Assembly: GCF_003034995.1 (NCBI RefSeq)
Contig: NZ_PZKF01000009.1
Span: 1-64,000 of the forward strand
From: Phaeovulum veldkampii DSM 11550
GTDB lineage: Bacteria > Pseudomonadota > Alphaproteobacteria > Rhodobacterales > Rhodobacteraceae
DNA length: 64,000 bases
Direction: 5' to 3'
Made by a program: the position numbers and the translations under genes. The first letter of the stretch is position 1; the number at the start of each line of letters is the position of its first letter. Positions 8,626 through 17,381 of the stretch are shown piece after piece. The notes beneath the pieces were generated by a model, which did no database searches, had not been told where the DNA came from, and saw nothing but the letters and a program-made list of their open reading frames with translations.

Positions 8626-9408
8626 CTAATGCGCCTCCCTGCCCTGGGCGATGCGGATCTGGTCGCGCAGCAGGTGCAGCATGTCGGTGGCTTCGGGGGT
8701 GAACAGCACGTCGATGCTGCGGTCTGCGGGCAGATCGACGTTCAACACATATTGCAGCCGCGCGGGCCGCCCCGACAGCACGATCACCTGATCGCCCAGA
8801 AACACGCTTTCGCGCAGATCATGCGTGATAAGCACGCAGGTAAAGGGTTCGGCCGCGCGCAGATCGCGCATGGTCTGCCACAGGTCTTCGCGGGTAAAGG
8901 CATCCAGCGCGCCGAAGGGTTCATCCATGATCAGAACATCGGGCTTGTGCACGATGGCGCGGCACAGGCTGGCGCGCTGCCGCATCCCGCCCGACAACTG
9001 GCTGGGGCGCTTGCCCTCAAAGCCCATGAGGCCCACCATTTCCAGCAGATGCAGCGCGCGCGCCTCACGGTCTGCCCGCGGCATCCGGGGGGCCACGATT
9101 TCCAAGGGCAGCATCACGTTTTCAAGGATGGTGCGCCATTCCAGCATCACGGGGTTCTGGAAAGCCATACCCACCGTCTTGCGCGGGCTGGTGACGCGTT
9201 CGCCATGCAGCCACACTGCGCCGGTGTCGGGTTTCATCAGCCCCGCCACCAGCCGCGTCAGCGTTGACTTTCCGCAGCCCGAGGGGCCGACGACGGCGCA
9301 GAATTCGCCCTCGGGCACCGAAATCGTCAGGTCATCCAGAACCTGAAGCGGCCCGGTCTTGGTGCGGTAGGCATGGGTCACGCCCCGGATCTCGATCAGA
9401 TTCGTCAT
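8626..9408 (-). CDS. ABC transporter ATP-binding protein, NitT/TauT family
   Basis: A 260-aa ATPase with Walker A (VGPSGCGKSTLTRLVAGL), Q-loop (VGMAFQNPVMLEWRT), signature (LSGGMRQRASLCRAIV), Walker B (VLIMDEPFGALDAFTRE) and the switch His in LITHDLRESVFLGD. The sequence type is SsuB/TauB-like. It energises the importer formed with the adjacent permease and binding protein. It starts 33 bp after the binding-protein gene and abuts the permease gene. Confidence 0.92.
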   Translation of the reverse strand: MTNLIEIRGVTHAYRTKTGPLQVLDDLTISVPEGEFCAVVGPSGCGKSTLTRLVAGLMKPDTGAVWLHGERVTSPRKTVGMAFQNPVMLEWRTILENVMLPLEIVAPRMPRADREARALHLLEMVGLMGFEGKRPSQLSGGMRQRASLCRAIVHKPDVLIMDEPFGALDAFTREDLWQTMRDLRAAEPFTCVLITHDLRESVFLGDQVIVLSGRPARLQYVLNVDLPADRSIDVLFTPEATDMLHLLRDQIRIAQGREAH

Positions 9409-9441
9409 GGTTGCTCGATAGGTTCTGCCTCTGGTGGGCGT

Positions 9442-10449
9442 TCAGTCTATGGTCAGGCTGCCGTCTGTGGGCAGGTAGCTGGCATCGAAGTAGAGGCTCG
9501 CGTCGGGTTCGCTTTGGAAGGTGTAGACCGATTTCGTCTGCTCGATCGCCCGCGCCATGCGTTCGGCATCGATGCCGCCCATGCCGTTGGCCTTGACCCA
9601 GTCGGTCAGCACATTGTCGGCGATGGCCATTTCCAGCCGCTCGGTTTCCAGCGTCTTGTCAGCGGCGGGGTTGCGCTTGATCAGCGCATCCACAGCGGCG
9701 CCGGGGTCGGCCACGGCATCCTTCCACCCCTTGGCCACGGCGCGGATAAAGCCCGTCACCGCCGCCGGGTTGGCCTTGGCGAAATCGGTGTTGACGATCA
9801 CCACGTTGCCATAGAGCGCCACGCCATGATCGGCCATCAGGATCACCGAGATATCCTCGACCGGAACGCCCAGCCGCTTGAGGTTCAGCACCGACGAAAA
9901 GCTGAAGCCCGTGACCGAGGCCACCTTGCCCTCGGCCAGCATCGGCTCGCGCACCGGAAAGCCCACGGGTTCGACGGTGATCGTAGCCATGTCCAGCCCG
10001 TTTTCGGCGGCAAAGATCGGAAACTGCGCCCAGGCGCCATCGGGTGGCGGCGCGCCCAGCACCTTGCCGGGCAGATCGGCGGGCGCGGTCACGCCCAGCG
10101 ACTTGCGCCCCACCACGGCAAAGGGCGGCTTGTCATAGACCATCATTACCCCAGTGACCGGCGCGCCGGGGTTCTGGTCAAGAAATTTCATCAGGCTGTT
10201 GATATCGGCAAAACCCACCGGATAGGCGCCGGTCGCCACCTTCGGGATTGCATCCAGCGACCCGGCGCCTTCGCTGATCTCGACCGCCAGACCTTCAGCG
10301 GCGAAATGGCCCTTGTCCACCGCCACGAAATAGGGCGCGGCGGGGCCTTCGAACTTCCAGTCGAGCGCGAAGGGCATGGCGGTTTCGGCAGCCGCGGGCA
10401 GCGCCAGCGCCAGCGTGGCCGCAAGAGCGGTGAAGGTGCGATGGAACAT
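9442..10449 (-). CDS. ABC transporter substrate-binding protein, NMT1/THI5-like (NitT/TauT family)
   Basis: A 335-aa periplasmic protein with a signal peptide (MFHRTFTALAATLALALPAA, cleaved near AAAE-T). The mature part opens AMPFALDWKFEGPAAPYFVA, the pattern of NMT1/THI5-like binding proteins that present pyrimidine-type or other small nitrogen compounds. I chose the ATG at 10449 because a TGGAGG site lies just upstream and the signal peptide starts there; a frame to 10530 adds an unlikely Arg-rich leader. It is the first gene of the four-gene operon. No TPP or other riboswitch motif is evident in 10450-10636. Substrate is unknown. Confidence 0.88.
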   Translation of the reverse strand: MFHRTFTALAATLALALPAAAETAMPFALDWKFEGPAAPYFVAVDKGHFAAEGLAVEISEGAGSLDAIPKVATGAYPVGFADINSLMKFLDQNPGAPVTGVMMVYDKPPFAVVGRKSLGVTAPADLPGKVLGAPPPDGAWAQFPIFAAENGLDMATITVEPVGFPVREPMLAEGKVASVTGFSFSSVLNLKRLGVPVEDISVILMADHGVALYGNVVIVNTDFAKANPAAVTGFIRAVAKGWKDAVADPGAAVDALIKRNPAADKTLETERLEMAIADNVLTDWVKANGMGGIDAERMARAIEQTKSVYTFQSEPDASLYFDASYLPTDGSLTID

Positions 10450-10636
10450 GTGGCCTCCAGAAGGTTGAACTTGTCCGACATGCTGCGCCAGACCATCGCG
10501 CCGGGGCAGGGGCCTTCGGCGCCACATCACGCCTTATGCAAAAGACTGCCTGCGAAATGGGCAGGTGATAAGCCTGCGCCTTGAAACCGGGCAGAAGCGG
10601 GCTGGCCAAATCTGCGCGGAGCGGCGGGAATCGGGG

Positions 10637-12538
10637 CTAAAGCGTCAGGCGATAACGCAGGAAGCCCTCGGCAGTCAGGCCAAGGGCAAGGGGCGACAGG
10701 TTCAGCCCGGCCACATCGTGCAGGTGGTCGCGCGCACCGGGGCCGGTGTCGAACAGAACCGAGGTGCCGGGCATCGGGCAGAACCGCCAGCCGGGCTGGG
10801 CCGGTGTGGTCACGCAATCGGTGGCGGCGAAATGGGCGATCAGGGCGGCTTCGATGCCCAGCCCGGCATCGGCCACGATCCGGTCTGGTCCGGTGCCCGC
10901 AAATTGCCCACCCCCGGCGGCGCGGTAGCTGTTGGTGGCGATGATCACCTCGGCCAGCGGGTCAAGCGGGCGGCCCAGAACGCGCAGGTCGCGGATGCGA
11001 TGCGCGCCCGGTTCGGCCAGTTCACCCGCGGGGCCGAACCGGGCCGGTTGCGACAGGTCGATGGCAAAGCTGGCATCGCTGATCATGTCGAAATTGTAGA
11101 TCGGGAAATCGCGGAGGATCAGCGGCTGGTCGGGCTGGCCGGGGGTGATGCGGGCAAACAGGCCCGCGGCACGTTCCAGCCAGTCGGCCAGTTCGGCCCC
11201 GGTCAGCCGCAGCGCCTGAATCGTATTGGGGAACGGGCTGAGATCGGCCAGATGGCGGCGCAGGACCGAGCCTGCGGGAATGTCGGTGAACGCCTCGGAC
11301 CCGGAGCGCCCGCCGCAACGAAACGGTGCCGTCGCCGCCAGAACCGGTAGCCCCGCCAGCGGCCCTCGCGCCAGAAGCCGCGCAACGTGGGCGCGTTGCA
11401 CCTCAGCCACAAGGCTCACCCCCGGGGCCGGGGCCAGCGGCGCGAAATAGCTGTGCAGCGTGACCGCGCAACGCCCCACCGGGCGGCGGATATCGGCCAG
11501 CGCTGCGGCATGGGCAGGCGCGGCCAGCGCCAGAACGCCGGGCGCATCGGCCACCGTCGGGCGGATGCAATGCTCGGCCCCGCGGCGGAAAATAGGCCGC
11601 GCCTCGGGCTGGGCGGCAGCGATCTGCCAGCGCCCGTCGCGACGATCCAGCACGAGGTCGATCAGCCCCAGATGCGAGCCTGCAAACCCCGCCATCACCG
11701 CAGGCTTGCCATACAGCGTGCCGCGCTGCGGATCGACACCTTCGCCGGGTGGAAAATCGGGGCCGGGAAAAACCCGATGCCGGTGGCCCAGCAGCAGCAC
11801 GTCGATGCCGCGCAGGCGGGCCAGCGGCAGGGCGGCGTCTTCCTGCCCCGGCTGGTGGTCGGGCGCGCCGATCCCGGTATGAGCCAGCGCAATCACCAGA
11901 TCGGCGCCCGCGGCACGCAGGCCGGGCAGACAGGCGGCGGCGGTTTCGGTGATGTCGCGGGTAATCGCCCGGCCGGCCAGATGCGCATGGTCCCAGATCA
12001 GGGTCTGCGGCGGCAGCAGGCCGATCACCCCGATCCGGATCGGGGCACGGTGCCCCGCGCCATCGGTCAGCACCCGATCCAGCAACACATAAGGCGGGAA
12101 CAGGGGCTGACCCGCCTGTGCCCCGTCCGCAGCCAGCAGATTGGCGCAGACGACAGGAAACGCCGCCTCCGACAGAACGCGCCGCAGATAGGGCAGGCCA
12201 TGGTTGAAGTCGTGATTGCCCACGGTGGCCGCATCATAGCCCAGCAGGTTCATGGCGGCGATGATCGGGTGCCGCGCCGCCGCCCCGCTGGCCGCCAGAT
12301 GATCGGCCAGCGCGCTGCCCTGCAACACATCGCCATTGTCGAACAGCAGCGTATTGGGCGCCTCGGCGCGGGCGGCGGCGATCAGGCTGGCGGTGCGCGA
12401 CAGGCCCGCGGTCGGCAGCGGTCGGTCGGCGTGATAGTCATAAGGCAGCAGATGGCCGTGCAGATCGGTGGTTTCCATGATCCGCAGATGGGCCTGCTTC
12501 GCCTTGGCCCCGGCCGCAAAGGGGTGAGTTCCTGGCAA
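10637..12538 (-). CDS. CpdB-like 2',3'-cyclic-nucleotide phosphodiesterase / 3'-nucleotidase
   Basis: A 633-aa metallophosphoesterase plus C-terminal 5'-nucleotidase domain. The dimetal-site motifs are all visible: METTDLHGHLLPYDY, LLFDNGDVLQGS, TVGNHDFNHG, ALAHTGIG and LLLGHRHRVFPG. The C-terminal substrate-binding part shows ATAPFRCGG, SPFPNTIQALRLTGAEL and ATNSYRAAGGGQFAG. CpdB enzymes hydrolyse 2',3'-cyclic nucleotides and 3'-nucleotides, usually in the periplasm, but no signal peptide is seen here. The start is a TTG at 12538 with a GAGGAT site upstream; the first in-frame ATG (12478) would remove only 20 residues. It has its own promoter region on the minus strand, divergent from nudC. 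Confidence 0.88.
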   Translation of the reverse strand: MPGTHPFAAGAKAKQAHLRIMETTDLHGHLLPYDYHADRPLPTAGLSRTASLIAAARAEAPNTLLFDNGDVLQGSALADHLAASGAAARHPIIAAMNLLGYDAATVGNHDFNHGLPYLRRVLSEAAFPVVCANLLAADGAQAGQPLFPPYVLLDRVLTDGAGHRAPIRIGVIGLLPPQTLIWDHAHLAGRAITRDITETAAACLPGLRAAGADLVIALAHTGIGAPDHQPGQEDAALPLARLRGIDVLLLGHRHRVFPGPDFPPGEGVDPQRGTLYGKPAVMAGFAGSHLGLIDLVLDRRDGRWQIAAAQPEARPIFRRGAEHCIRPTVADAPGVLALAAPAHAAALADIRRPVGRCAVTLHSYFAPLAPAPGVSLVAEVQRAHVARLLARGPLAGLPVLAATAPFRCGGRSGSEAFTDIPAGSVLRRHLADLSPFPNTIQALRLTGAELADWLERAAGLFARITPGQPDQPLILRDFPIYNFDMISDASFAIDLSQPARFGPAGELAEPGAHRIRDLRVLGRPLDPLAEVIIATNSYRAAGGGQFAGTGPDRIVADAGLGIEAALIAHFAATDCVTTPAQPGWRFCPMPGTSVLFDTGPGARDHLHDVAGLNLSPLALGLTAEGFLRYRLTL

Positions 12539-12755
12539 TGCCGATCCTCGTATCAGGCCGCACCCTTATCGGGCGCGGGAGTGGTTGGCCCGGCCCCGCG
12601 CGCGCCACAACGCCAAAGCTGTGCCAGCAGTGTAATCGGCGGACGGGGGCGATACACCCATAAAGTGCATTGCCTCTGCCATCTTGCGTTTGCGCGAAGT
12701 TGGCTTATGCGCTGAAATCTGGGCAGGACCGTGGGAACGGCAGACGGGACAGGCG

Positions 12756-13712
12756 ATGAAACAGGAACCAGGATGGGCGTTTGCGGGGTCGGGGCTGGAC
12801 CGGGCGACGGGGCTGCGCGCCGATCCTGTGGCGCTGGCCGCCGCCTTGGCCGCGCCGGGTGCGCGGGTGCTGCCGGTCTGGCAGGGGAGGCTTCTGGTCG
12901 AAGAGGGCGCGCGGCTGGGTTGGCTGTCCGCGGGCCATCCGGTTCTGGCCGGGGCTGCGGCGGCGCCGATGCTGCTGGGGCTGGAGGCGGGGGCTGCGCG
13001 TTTTGCCCAGGACATTGCGCCTTGGCAGCCTACAGCGGGGTCTGCGCCCGCACCCGGTTTTCTTGACCCGTTCGAGCCGGGGCACCCGGCGCTGCCGGAA
13101 ACCTTCCGCTTTGCCGATCTGCGCGGGGTGATGGGCCTCCTAAGCCCGCGCGCGGCGGAACTGGCGGCGATGGCGCGGGCGCTGACCGGCTGGCACGCCA
13201 GCCACCGCTTTTGCGCGGCCTGCGGCGCAGCCTGCCTGCCTGCGGAGGCCGGTTGGCAGCGGCTGTGCCCGGCCTGCGGGGCCGCCCACTTCCCACGCAC
13301 CGATCCGGTGGTGATCATGCTGGTCACTCATGGCAATGCCACGCTGATCGGCCGCAGCCCCGGCTGGCCCGACGGGATGTATTCCTGCCTTGCGGGTTAC
13401 ATAGAGCCGGGCGAAACCGTCGAAGCCGCCGTGCGCCGCGAGGTGGCCGAGGAAACCGGTGTGCAGGTGGGGTCGGTGTGCCAGGTCGGCAGCCAGCCCT
13501 GGCCATTCCCCGCCTCGTTGATGCTGGGTTGCCATGGCCGCGCCGAAACCACCGCCATCACGCCGGACCCGGCCGAGATCGAGGATGCCTGCTGGATCAC
13601 GCGTGAAGATCTGGCCCAGGTCTTTGCCGGGCACCACGCCACGATCCGCGCACCGCGGGTTGGCGCGATTGCGCATGGTCTGATGCGCCGCTGGCTTGCG
13701 GATCGGCTGTAA
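12756..13712 (+). CDS. nudC: NAD(+) diphosphatase NudC (NADH pyrophosphatase)
   Basis: A 318-aa Nudix hydrolase that cleaves NAD(H) to NMN(H) and AMP, and in some bacteria removes NAD caps from RNA. It has a four-Cys zinc ribbon (FCAACGAAC ... LCPACGAAHF, residues about 153-174), the Nudix box at about 214-236 (GYIEPGETVEAAVRREVAEE plus TGV) and the NudC-specific motif SQPWPFPASLM. The ATG at 12756 fits the family length; an in-frame start at 12684 would add 24 non-conserved residues. It is followed after 42 bp by an SRPBCC gene on the same strand. Confidence 0.93.
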   Translation: MKQEPGWAFAGSGLDRATGLRADPVALAAALAAPGARVLPVWQGRLLVEEGARLGWLSAGHPVLAGAAAAPMLLGLEAGAARFAQDIAPWQPTAGSAPAPGFLDPFEPGHPALPETFRFADLRGVMGLLSPRAAELAAMARALTGWHASHRFCAACGAACLPAEAGWQRLCPACGAAHFPRTDPVVIMLVTHGNATLIGRSPGWPDGMYSCLAGYIEPGETVEAAVRREVAEETGVQVGSVCQVGSQPWPFPASLMLGCHGRAETTAITPDPAEIEDACWITREDLAQVFAGHHATIRAPRVGAIAHGLMRRWLADRL

Positions 13713-13754
13713 TCACGCCAGAAGGGGCGCCAGCTTGCCTTGGGGGGCCCGGCG

Positions 13755-14228
13755 ATGAAATTTTCCACCCGTGTTGATATCGAGGCGCCGATCAGCTTTG
13801 TCTTTGCCGCGTTGACCGATGTTGCCGCGCTGGAGCGCGCCGCGATGCGCAGCGGGGTCGAGGTGCACAGGTTGGACGAAGGCGCCCTTGACCCCCGCCG
13901 TGGCATGTCCTGGGATCTCCGCTTTCGGATGCGGGGCAAGATGCGGCGCGTCGTGGTCACCATTGCAACCATCGAGCCGCCCGAAACGCTGGCCTTCACC
14001 GGAGAATCCTCGAATTTCGAGATTTCGGCCGAATTTTCGCTGTTGGCACTGGCCAGGCACCGCACGCGCCTGTCGGTCGCGATGGAAGTGCGCCCGCGCA
14101 CGCTGGCTGGCCGGGTGATGTTGCAATCGGCGCGCTTTGGCAAGGCGACGCTTGATCGCCGCTATGCCGACCGGATGCGCCTGTTCGGGCTGGAACTGGA
14201 AGACCGCTACAGCCGCGGCGGTCACTGA
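13755..14228 (+). CDS. SRPBCC (START/Bet v1-like) family protein, function unknown
   Basis: A 157-aa protein that begins MKFSTRVDIEAPISFVFAAL, the usual opening strand and first helix of the SRPBCC fold, and continues with alternating strands (RMRGKMRRVVVTIATIEPPE, FEISAEFSLLAL) and a long C-terminal helix ending in ELEDRYSRGGH. Proteins of this fold bind hydrophobic ligands in a cavity, but the sequence does not identify a ligand. It follows nudC by 42 bp and is convergent with pheA, with 6 bp between the stops. Confidence 0.8.
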   Translation: MKFSTRVDIEAPISFVFAALTDVAALERAAMRSGVEVHRLDEGALDPRRGMSWDLRFRMRGKMRRVVVTIATIEPPETLAFTGESSNFEISAEFSLLALARHRTRLSVAMEVRPRTLAGRVMLQSARFGKATLDRRYADRMRLFGLELEDRYSRGGH

Positions 14229-14234
14229 AACCGA

Positions 14235-15077
14235 TCAGGGGCGGCGCGGGTCGGCCGGATAAACCCCCAGAATCGACATCGTCGAGGTGAAATAGCGCAA
14301 CTCTTCCAGTGCCAGCTTGACGTTGGCATCCTCGGGGTGACCCTCGATGTCGGCATAGAACTGGGTCGCGGTGAAATTGCCGTCCACCATATAGCTTTCC
14401 AGCTTGGTCATGTTGACGCCATTGGTGGCGAATCCGCCCATCGCCTTGTAAAGCGCGGCCGGAATGTTGCGCACGCGGAACACAAAGGTCGTCATCATGC
14501 GATCAGCGCGGCGCGTTTCGTCGGGCGCGGGCGACATCACCAGAAACCGGGTGGTGTTGTTGCTTTTGTCCTCGATGTGGCGTGCCAGCACGTCCAGCCC
14601 GTAAATCTCGCCCGCCAGCTCCGAGGCCAGGGCAGCCAGTTTCGGGTCGCCCTTCTGTGCCACGATCTGCGCCGAGCCGGCGGTATCGGCGCCAGTCACC
14701 GACCGCAGGCCATGCTGGCGCAGAAAGCCGCGGCACTGGCCCAGCAGCACGGTGTGACTCATTGCCGCTTCCACTTGATCCAGCCGCGTTCCGGGCAGGG
14801 CCAGCAGGTTGATGTGAACCCGCACGAAGGCTTCGCCGACAATGTGCAGCCCGCTTTCGGGCAGCAGGTGGTGAATATCCGCCACCCGGCCATAGGTAGA
14901 GTTCTCGACCGGCAGCATCGCAAGATCGGCTTCGCCTTTGCGCACAGCCTCGATCGCATCTTCAAAGGTGCGGCAAGGAAGCGCCTCAAGGTCGGGGCGC
15001 GCCTCGCGGCAAGCCTGATGCGAATAGGCGCCGGGTTCCCCCTGAAAGGCGATACGGCCGGTTTTGTGGGCGGTCAT
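14235..15077 (-). CDS. pheA: Prephenate dehydratase
   Basis: A 280-aa monofunctional prephenate dehydratase that converts prephenate to phenylpyruvate for phenylalanine synthesis. The catalytic domain shows IAFQGEPGAYSHQA, the family motif LPVENSTYGRV and SHTVLLGQCRGFLRQ, and the conserved Thr is within SNNTTRFLVMS. The C-terminal ACT regulatory domain is present (RVRNIPAALYKAMGGFATNG, then NMTKLESYMV), consistent with Phe feedback control. No chorismate mutase domain is fused. The ATG at 15077 fits the family N-terminus; a frame to 15299 runs through the divergent promoter. Confidence 0.94.
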   Translation of the reverse strand: MTAHKTGRIAFQGEPGAYSHQACREARPDLEALPCRTFEDAIEAVRKGEADLAMLPVENSTYGRVADIHHLLPESGLHIVGEAFVRVHINLLALPGTRLDQVEAAMSHTVLLGQCRGFLRQHGLRSVTGADTAGSAQIVAQKGDPKLAALASELAGEIYGLDVLARHIEDKSNNTTRFLVMSPAPDETRRADRMMTTFVFRVRNIPAALYKAMGGFATNGVNMTKLESYMVDGNFTATQFYADIEGHPEDANVKLALEELRYFTSTMSILGVYPADPRRP

Positions 15078-15189
15078 CGGTAACGGTCTCCGAAGCTTGC
15101 TGTGCGCGGTGCTGCGGCTAACTATACCTTGATCCGACGCAGGGGAAGCGGATACATCCACGCAACAGCAGGGCAAACCGGGGAGTGCC

Positions 15190-15357
15190 ATGTCGATTTT
15201 CGAAGTGTTCAAAGGCGCCGACGTCTTCACCAAGGTCTTGATCGGGCTGGCCGGGCCACTTGTTCTGTTCCTGGCCATCAGTCTGGTTGCCAACAACATG
15301 TATCAGAACAGCAACACCAAGCCGCGCCCGGTGCCCGCCGCCGAGGCCGAGGAATAA
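15190..15357 (+). CDS. Small single-pass membrane protein (55 aa), function unknown
   Basis: The ATG at 15190 opens a 55-codon frame with the product MSIFEVFKGADVFTKVLIGL followed by a hydrophobic stretch (TM about residues 15-36) and a short Pro/Ala/Glu-rich tail ending EAEE. A GGGGAGT site sits just upstream. It is divergent from pheA. In some relatives a membrane-anchored cytochrome c gene lies beside pheA, but no CxxCH haem motif occurs in any frame here, so I do not assign that function. Short length keeps confidence moderate. Confidence 0.6.
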   Translation: MSIFEVFKGADVFTKVLIGLAGPLVLFLAISLVANNMYQNSNTKPRPVPAAEAEE

Positions 15358-15505
15358 GCGCGGCTCTCACTGGCTGCGCGACGTCACGGCACAGGCCGCA
15401 GCCTTTGGTTGCGGCTCTTTGCTTTGGCGCGTTCACGAAATCGCGGCTTGAAGCCTGAGCCTGCGCATCATTACCTAGCCTGATCAGAAACGGGGAGGGT
15501 GATGC

Positions 15506-17362
15506 ATGATGATCGGGCAGCGGGCGATACGGGCGGTAGCGGCAATCGGGCTCGCGACAGCCCTTTGGGCCGGTGCCCCGGTGCAGGCCCAGAATACCAT
15601 TGTGTCGCACGGCATCTCGACCTTTGGCGATCTGAAATACGCCGCTGATTTCCCGCATCTGGACTATGTGAACCCGGAGGCGCCGAAGGGTGGCGAAATA
15701 TCGGTCTGGACGGCGGGAGGGTTTGACAGCTTCAACCCCTATACGCTGAAAGGCCGGGCTGCCGCGTTGGCAAGCGTTGTGCATGAATCGCTGCTGACCA
15801 GCACCGCCGATGAGATCGGGGCGGCCTATGGGCTGCTGGCCGAAAGCCTTGAATATCCCGAAAGCCGGGATTGGGTGATCTTTACCCTGCGGCCCGAGGC
15901 CACGTTTTCCGATGGCAGCCCGGTGACCGCCGAGGATGTGCTGTTTTCCTACGAAACCATGCGCGACAAGGGTCTGATCAGCTTTCGCGCGGTTCTGACG
16001 CAGCAGGTGGCGGGCGCCGAGGTGCTGGATGCGCGGCGCATCAAATTCACCTTTACCCCAGACTATCCGCGCCGCGACGTGATCCAGTCGGTGGGCGGTC
16101 TGCCGGTGTTTTCCAAGGCCGACTATATCGCCAAGGGCCGCGATCTGGAAAACAGCTCTGACACACCGTTTCTTGGCTCGGGGCCTTATGTCTTTGACAC
16201 TGCCGATATGGGGCGCCGTGTGGTCTGGCGCCGCAACCCCGACTATTGGGGGGCCGATCTGCCGATCAACCGGGGCCGCAGTAATTTCGACAGGATCAGG
16301 GTTGAATATTTCGGCGACTATGAGGCAGCTTTCGAGGGGTTCAAGGCCGGGGCCTATACCTTCCGCACCGAGGCCTCGTCGCTGATCTGGGCCACGCGCT
16401 ACAACTTCCCCGCGCTGGACAAGGGCTGGGTGGTGAAACGCACCCTGCCCAACGGCCAGATCGGCACGGGGCAGGCGTTTTCCATCAACCTGCGCCGCGA
16501 CCGGTTTCAAGACCCCCGCGTGCGCGAGGCGCTGGGGCTGATGTTCAACTTTGAATGGGCCAATGAAACGCTGTTCTACGGGCTTTACACCCGCACCAAT
16601 TCGTTCTGGGACAACAGCGAACTGGCCGCCACCGGCACCCCCGGCCCCGATGAGCTGGCGCTGCTGGAGCCTTTGGCCGACCAGCTTCCCCCCGGCGTTC
16701 TGACCGATCCGGCGGTGGTGGCGCCGACCTCGGGCCCGCGCCAGTTGGACCGCGGCAACCTGCGCAAGGCTGCCGCGCTGCTGGATGCCGCGGGCTGGCC
16801 GGTGGCCGATGACGGGATGCGCCGCAACCCGCAAGGCCAGACGCTGCGGGTGGAAATCCTGAACGACAGCCAGACCTTTGACCGGGTCATCAACCCCTAT
16901 GTCGAAAACCTGCGCGCGCTGGGTGTGGATGCTGTGCATACCCGTGTGGACGACGCGCAATTCACCAACCGCGAGCGCAGTCACGACTTTGACATGATCA
17001 CCGACCAGTTGGGGCAGGATTACATCCCCGGATCGGGGTTGCAGCAGTATTTCGGCTCTGGCTCGGTGGGGGATGTGTTCAACTCGATGGGGCTGGCGCA
17101 TCCGGCGGTGGATGCGCTGATCGCGCAGGTCGAGGCGGCCCATACCCGCGACGAGATGACAACCGCGGTGCGCGCGCTGGACCGGGTTCTGCGCGCGCTG
17201 CGGTTCTGGGTGCCGCAATGGCACAAGGCAGAACACACCGTCGCCTATTACGACATGTATGAACACCCCGAGGCGCTGCCGCCCTATGCGCTGGGCGAAC
17301 TGGACTTCTGGTGGTACAACGCCGAAAAGGCCGAAAAACTGAAGGCCGCCGGCGCGTTCTAG
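15506..17362 (+). CDS. yejA: YejA-like oligopeptide ABC transporter substrate-binding protein
   Basis: A 618-aa family-5 extracellular solute-binding protein with a signal peptide (cleavage near VQAQ-N, residue about 29). Typical features include EISVWTAGGFDSFNPYTLKG, ATFSDGSPVTAEDVLFSYET and the C-terminal WVPQWHKAEHTVAYYDMYEH. It resembles YejA, which delivers peptides and, in enterics, the antibiotic microcin C to YejBEF. A GGGGAGG site precedes the tandem ATGs at 15506. It leads a four-gene operon in the order yejA-B-E-F. Confidence 0.9.
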   Translation: MMIGQRAIRAVAAIGLATALWAGAPVQAQNTIVSHGISTFGDLKYAADFPHLDYVNPEAPKGGEISVWTAGGFDSFNPYTLKGRAAALASVVHESLLTSTADEIGAAYGLLAESLEYPESRDWVIFTLRPEATFSDGSPVTAEDVLFSYETMRDKGLISFRAVLTQQVAGAEVLDARRIKFTFTPDYPRRDVIQSVGGLPVFSKADYIAKGRDLENSSDTPFLGSGPYVFDTADMGRRVVWRRNPDYWGADLPINRGRSNFDRIRVEYFGDYEAAFEGFKAGAYTFRTEASSLIWATRYNFPALDKGWVVKRTLPNGQIGTGQAFSINLRRDRFQDPRVREALGLMFNFEWANETLFYGLYTRTNSFWDNSELAATGTPGPDELALLEPLADQLPPGVLTDPAVVAPTSGPRQLDRGNLRKAAALLDAAGWPVADDGMRRNPQGQTLRVEILNDSQTFDRVINPYVENLRALGVDAVHTRVDDAQFTNRERSHDFDMITDQLGQDYIPGSGLQQYFGSGSVGDVFNSMGLAHPAVDALIAQVEAAHTRDEMTTAVRALDRVLRALRFWVPQWHKAEHTVAYYDMYEHPEALPPYALGELDFWWYNAEKAEKLKAAGAF

Positions 17363-17381
17363 GTGGCAGGGGCAGGGGGGT

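Noticed and set aside
10450-10636. Thiamine pyrophosphate riboswitch before the NMT1/THI5-like transporter operon
   Set aside because: I could not find the conserved CTGAGA and ACCTG elements on the minus strand, so a thiamine-precursor role is not supported.
15278-17266. 662-aa minus-strand frame
   Set aside because: Shadow of yejA; His/Gln/Arg-rich composition and no domain.
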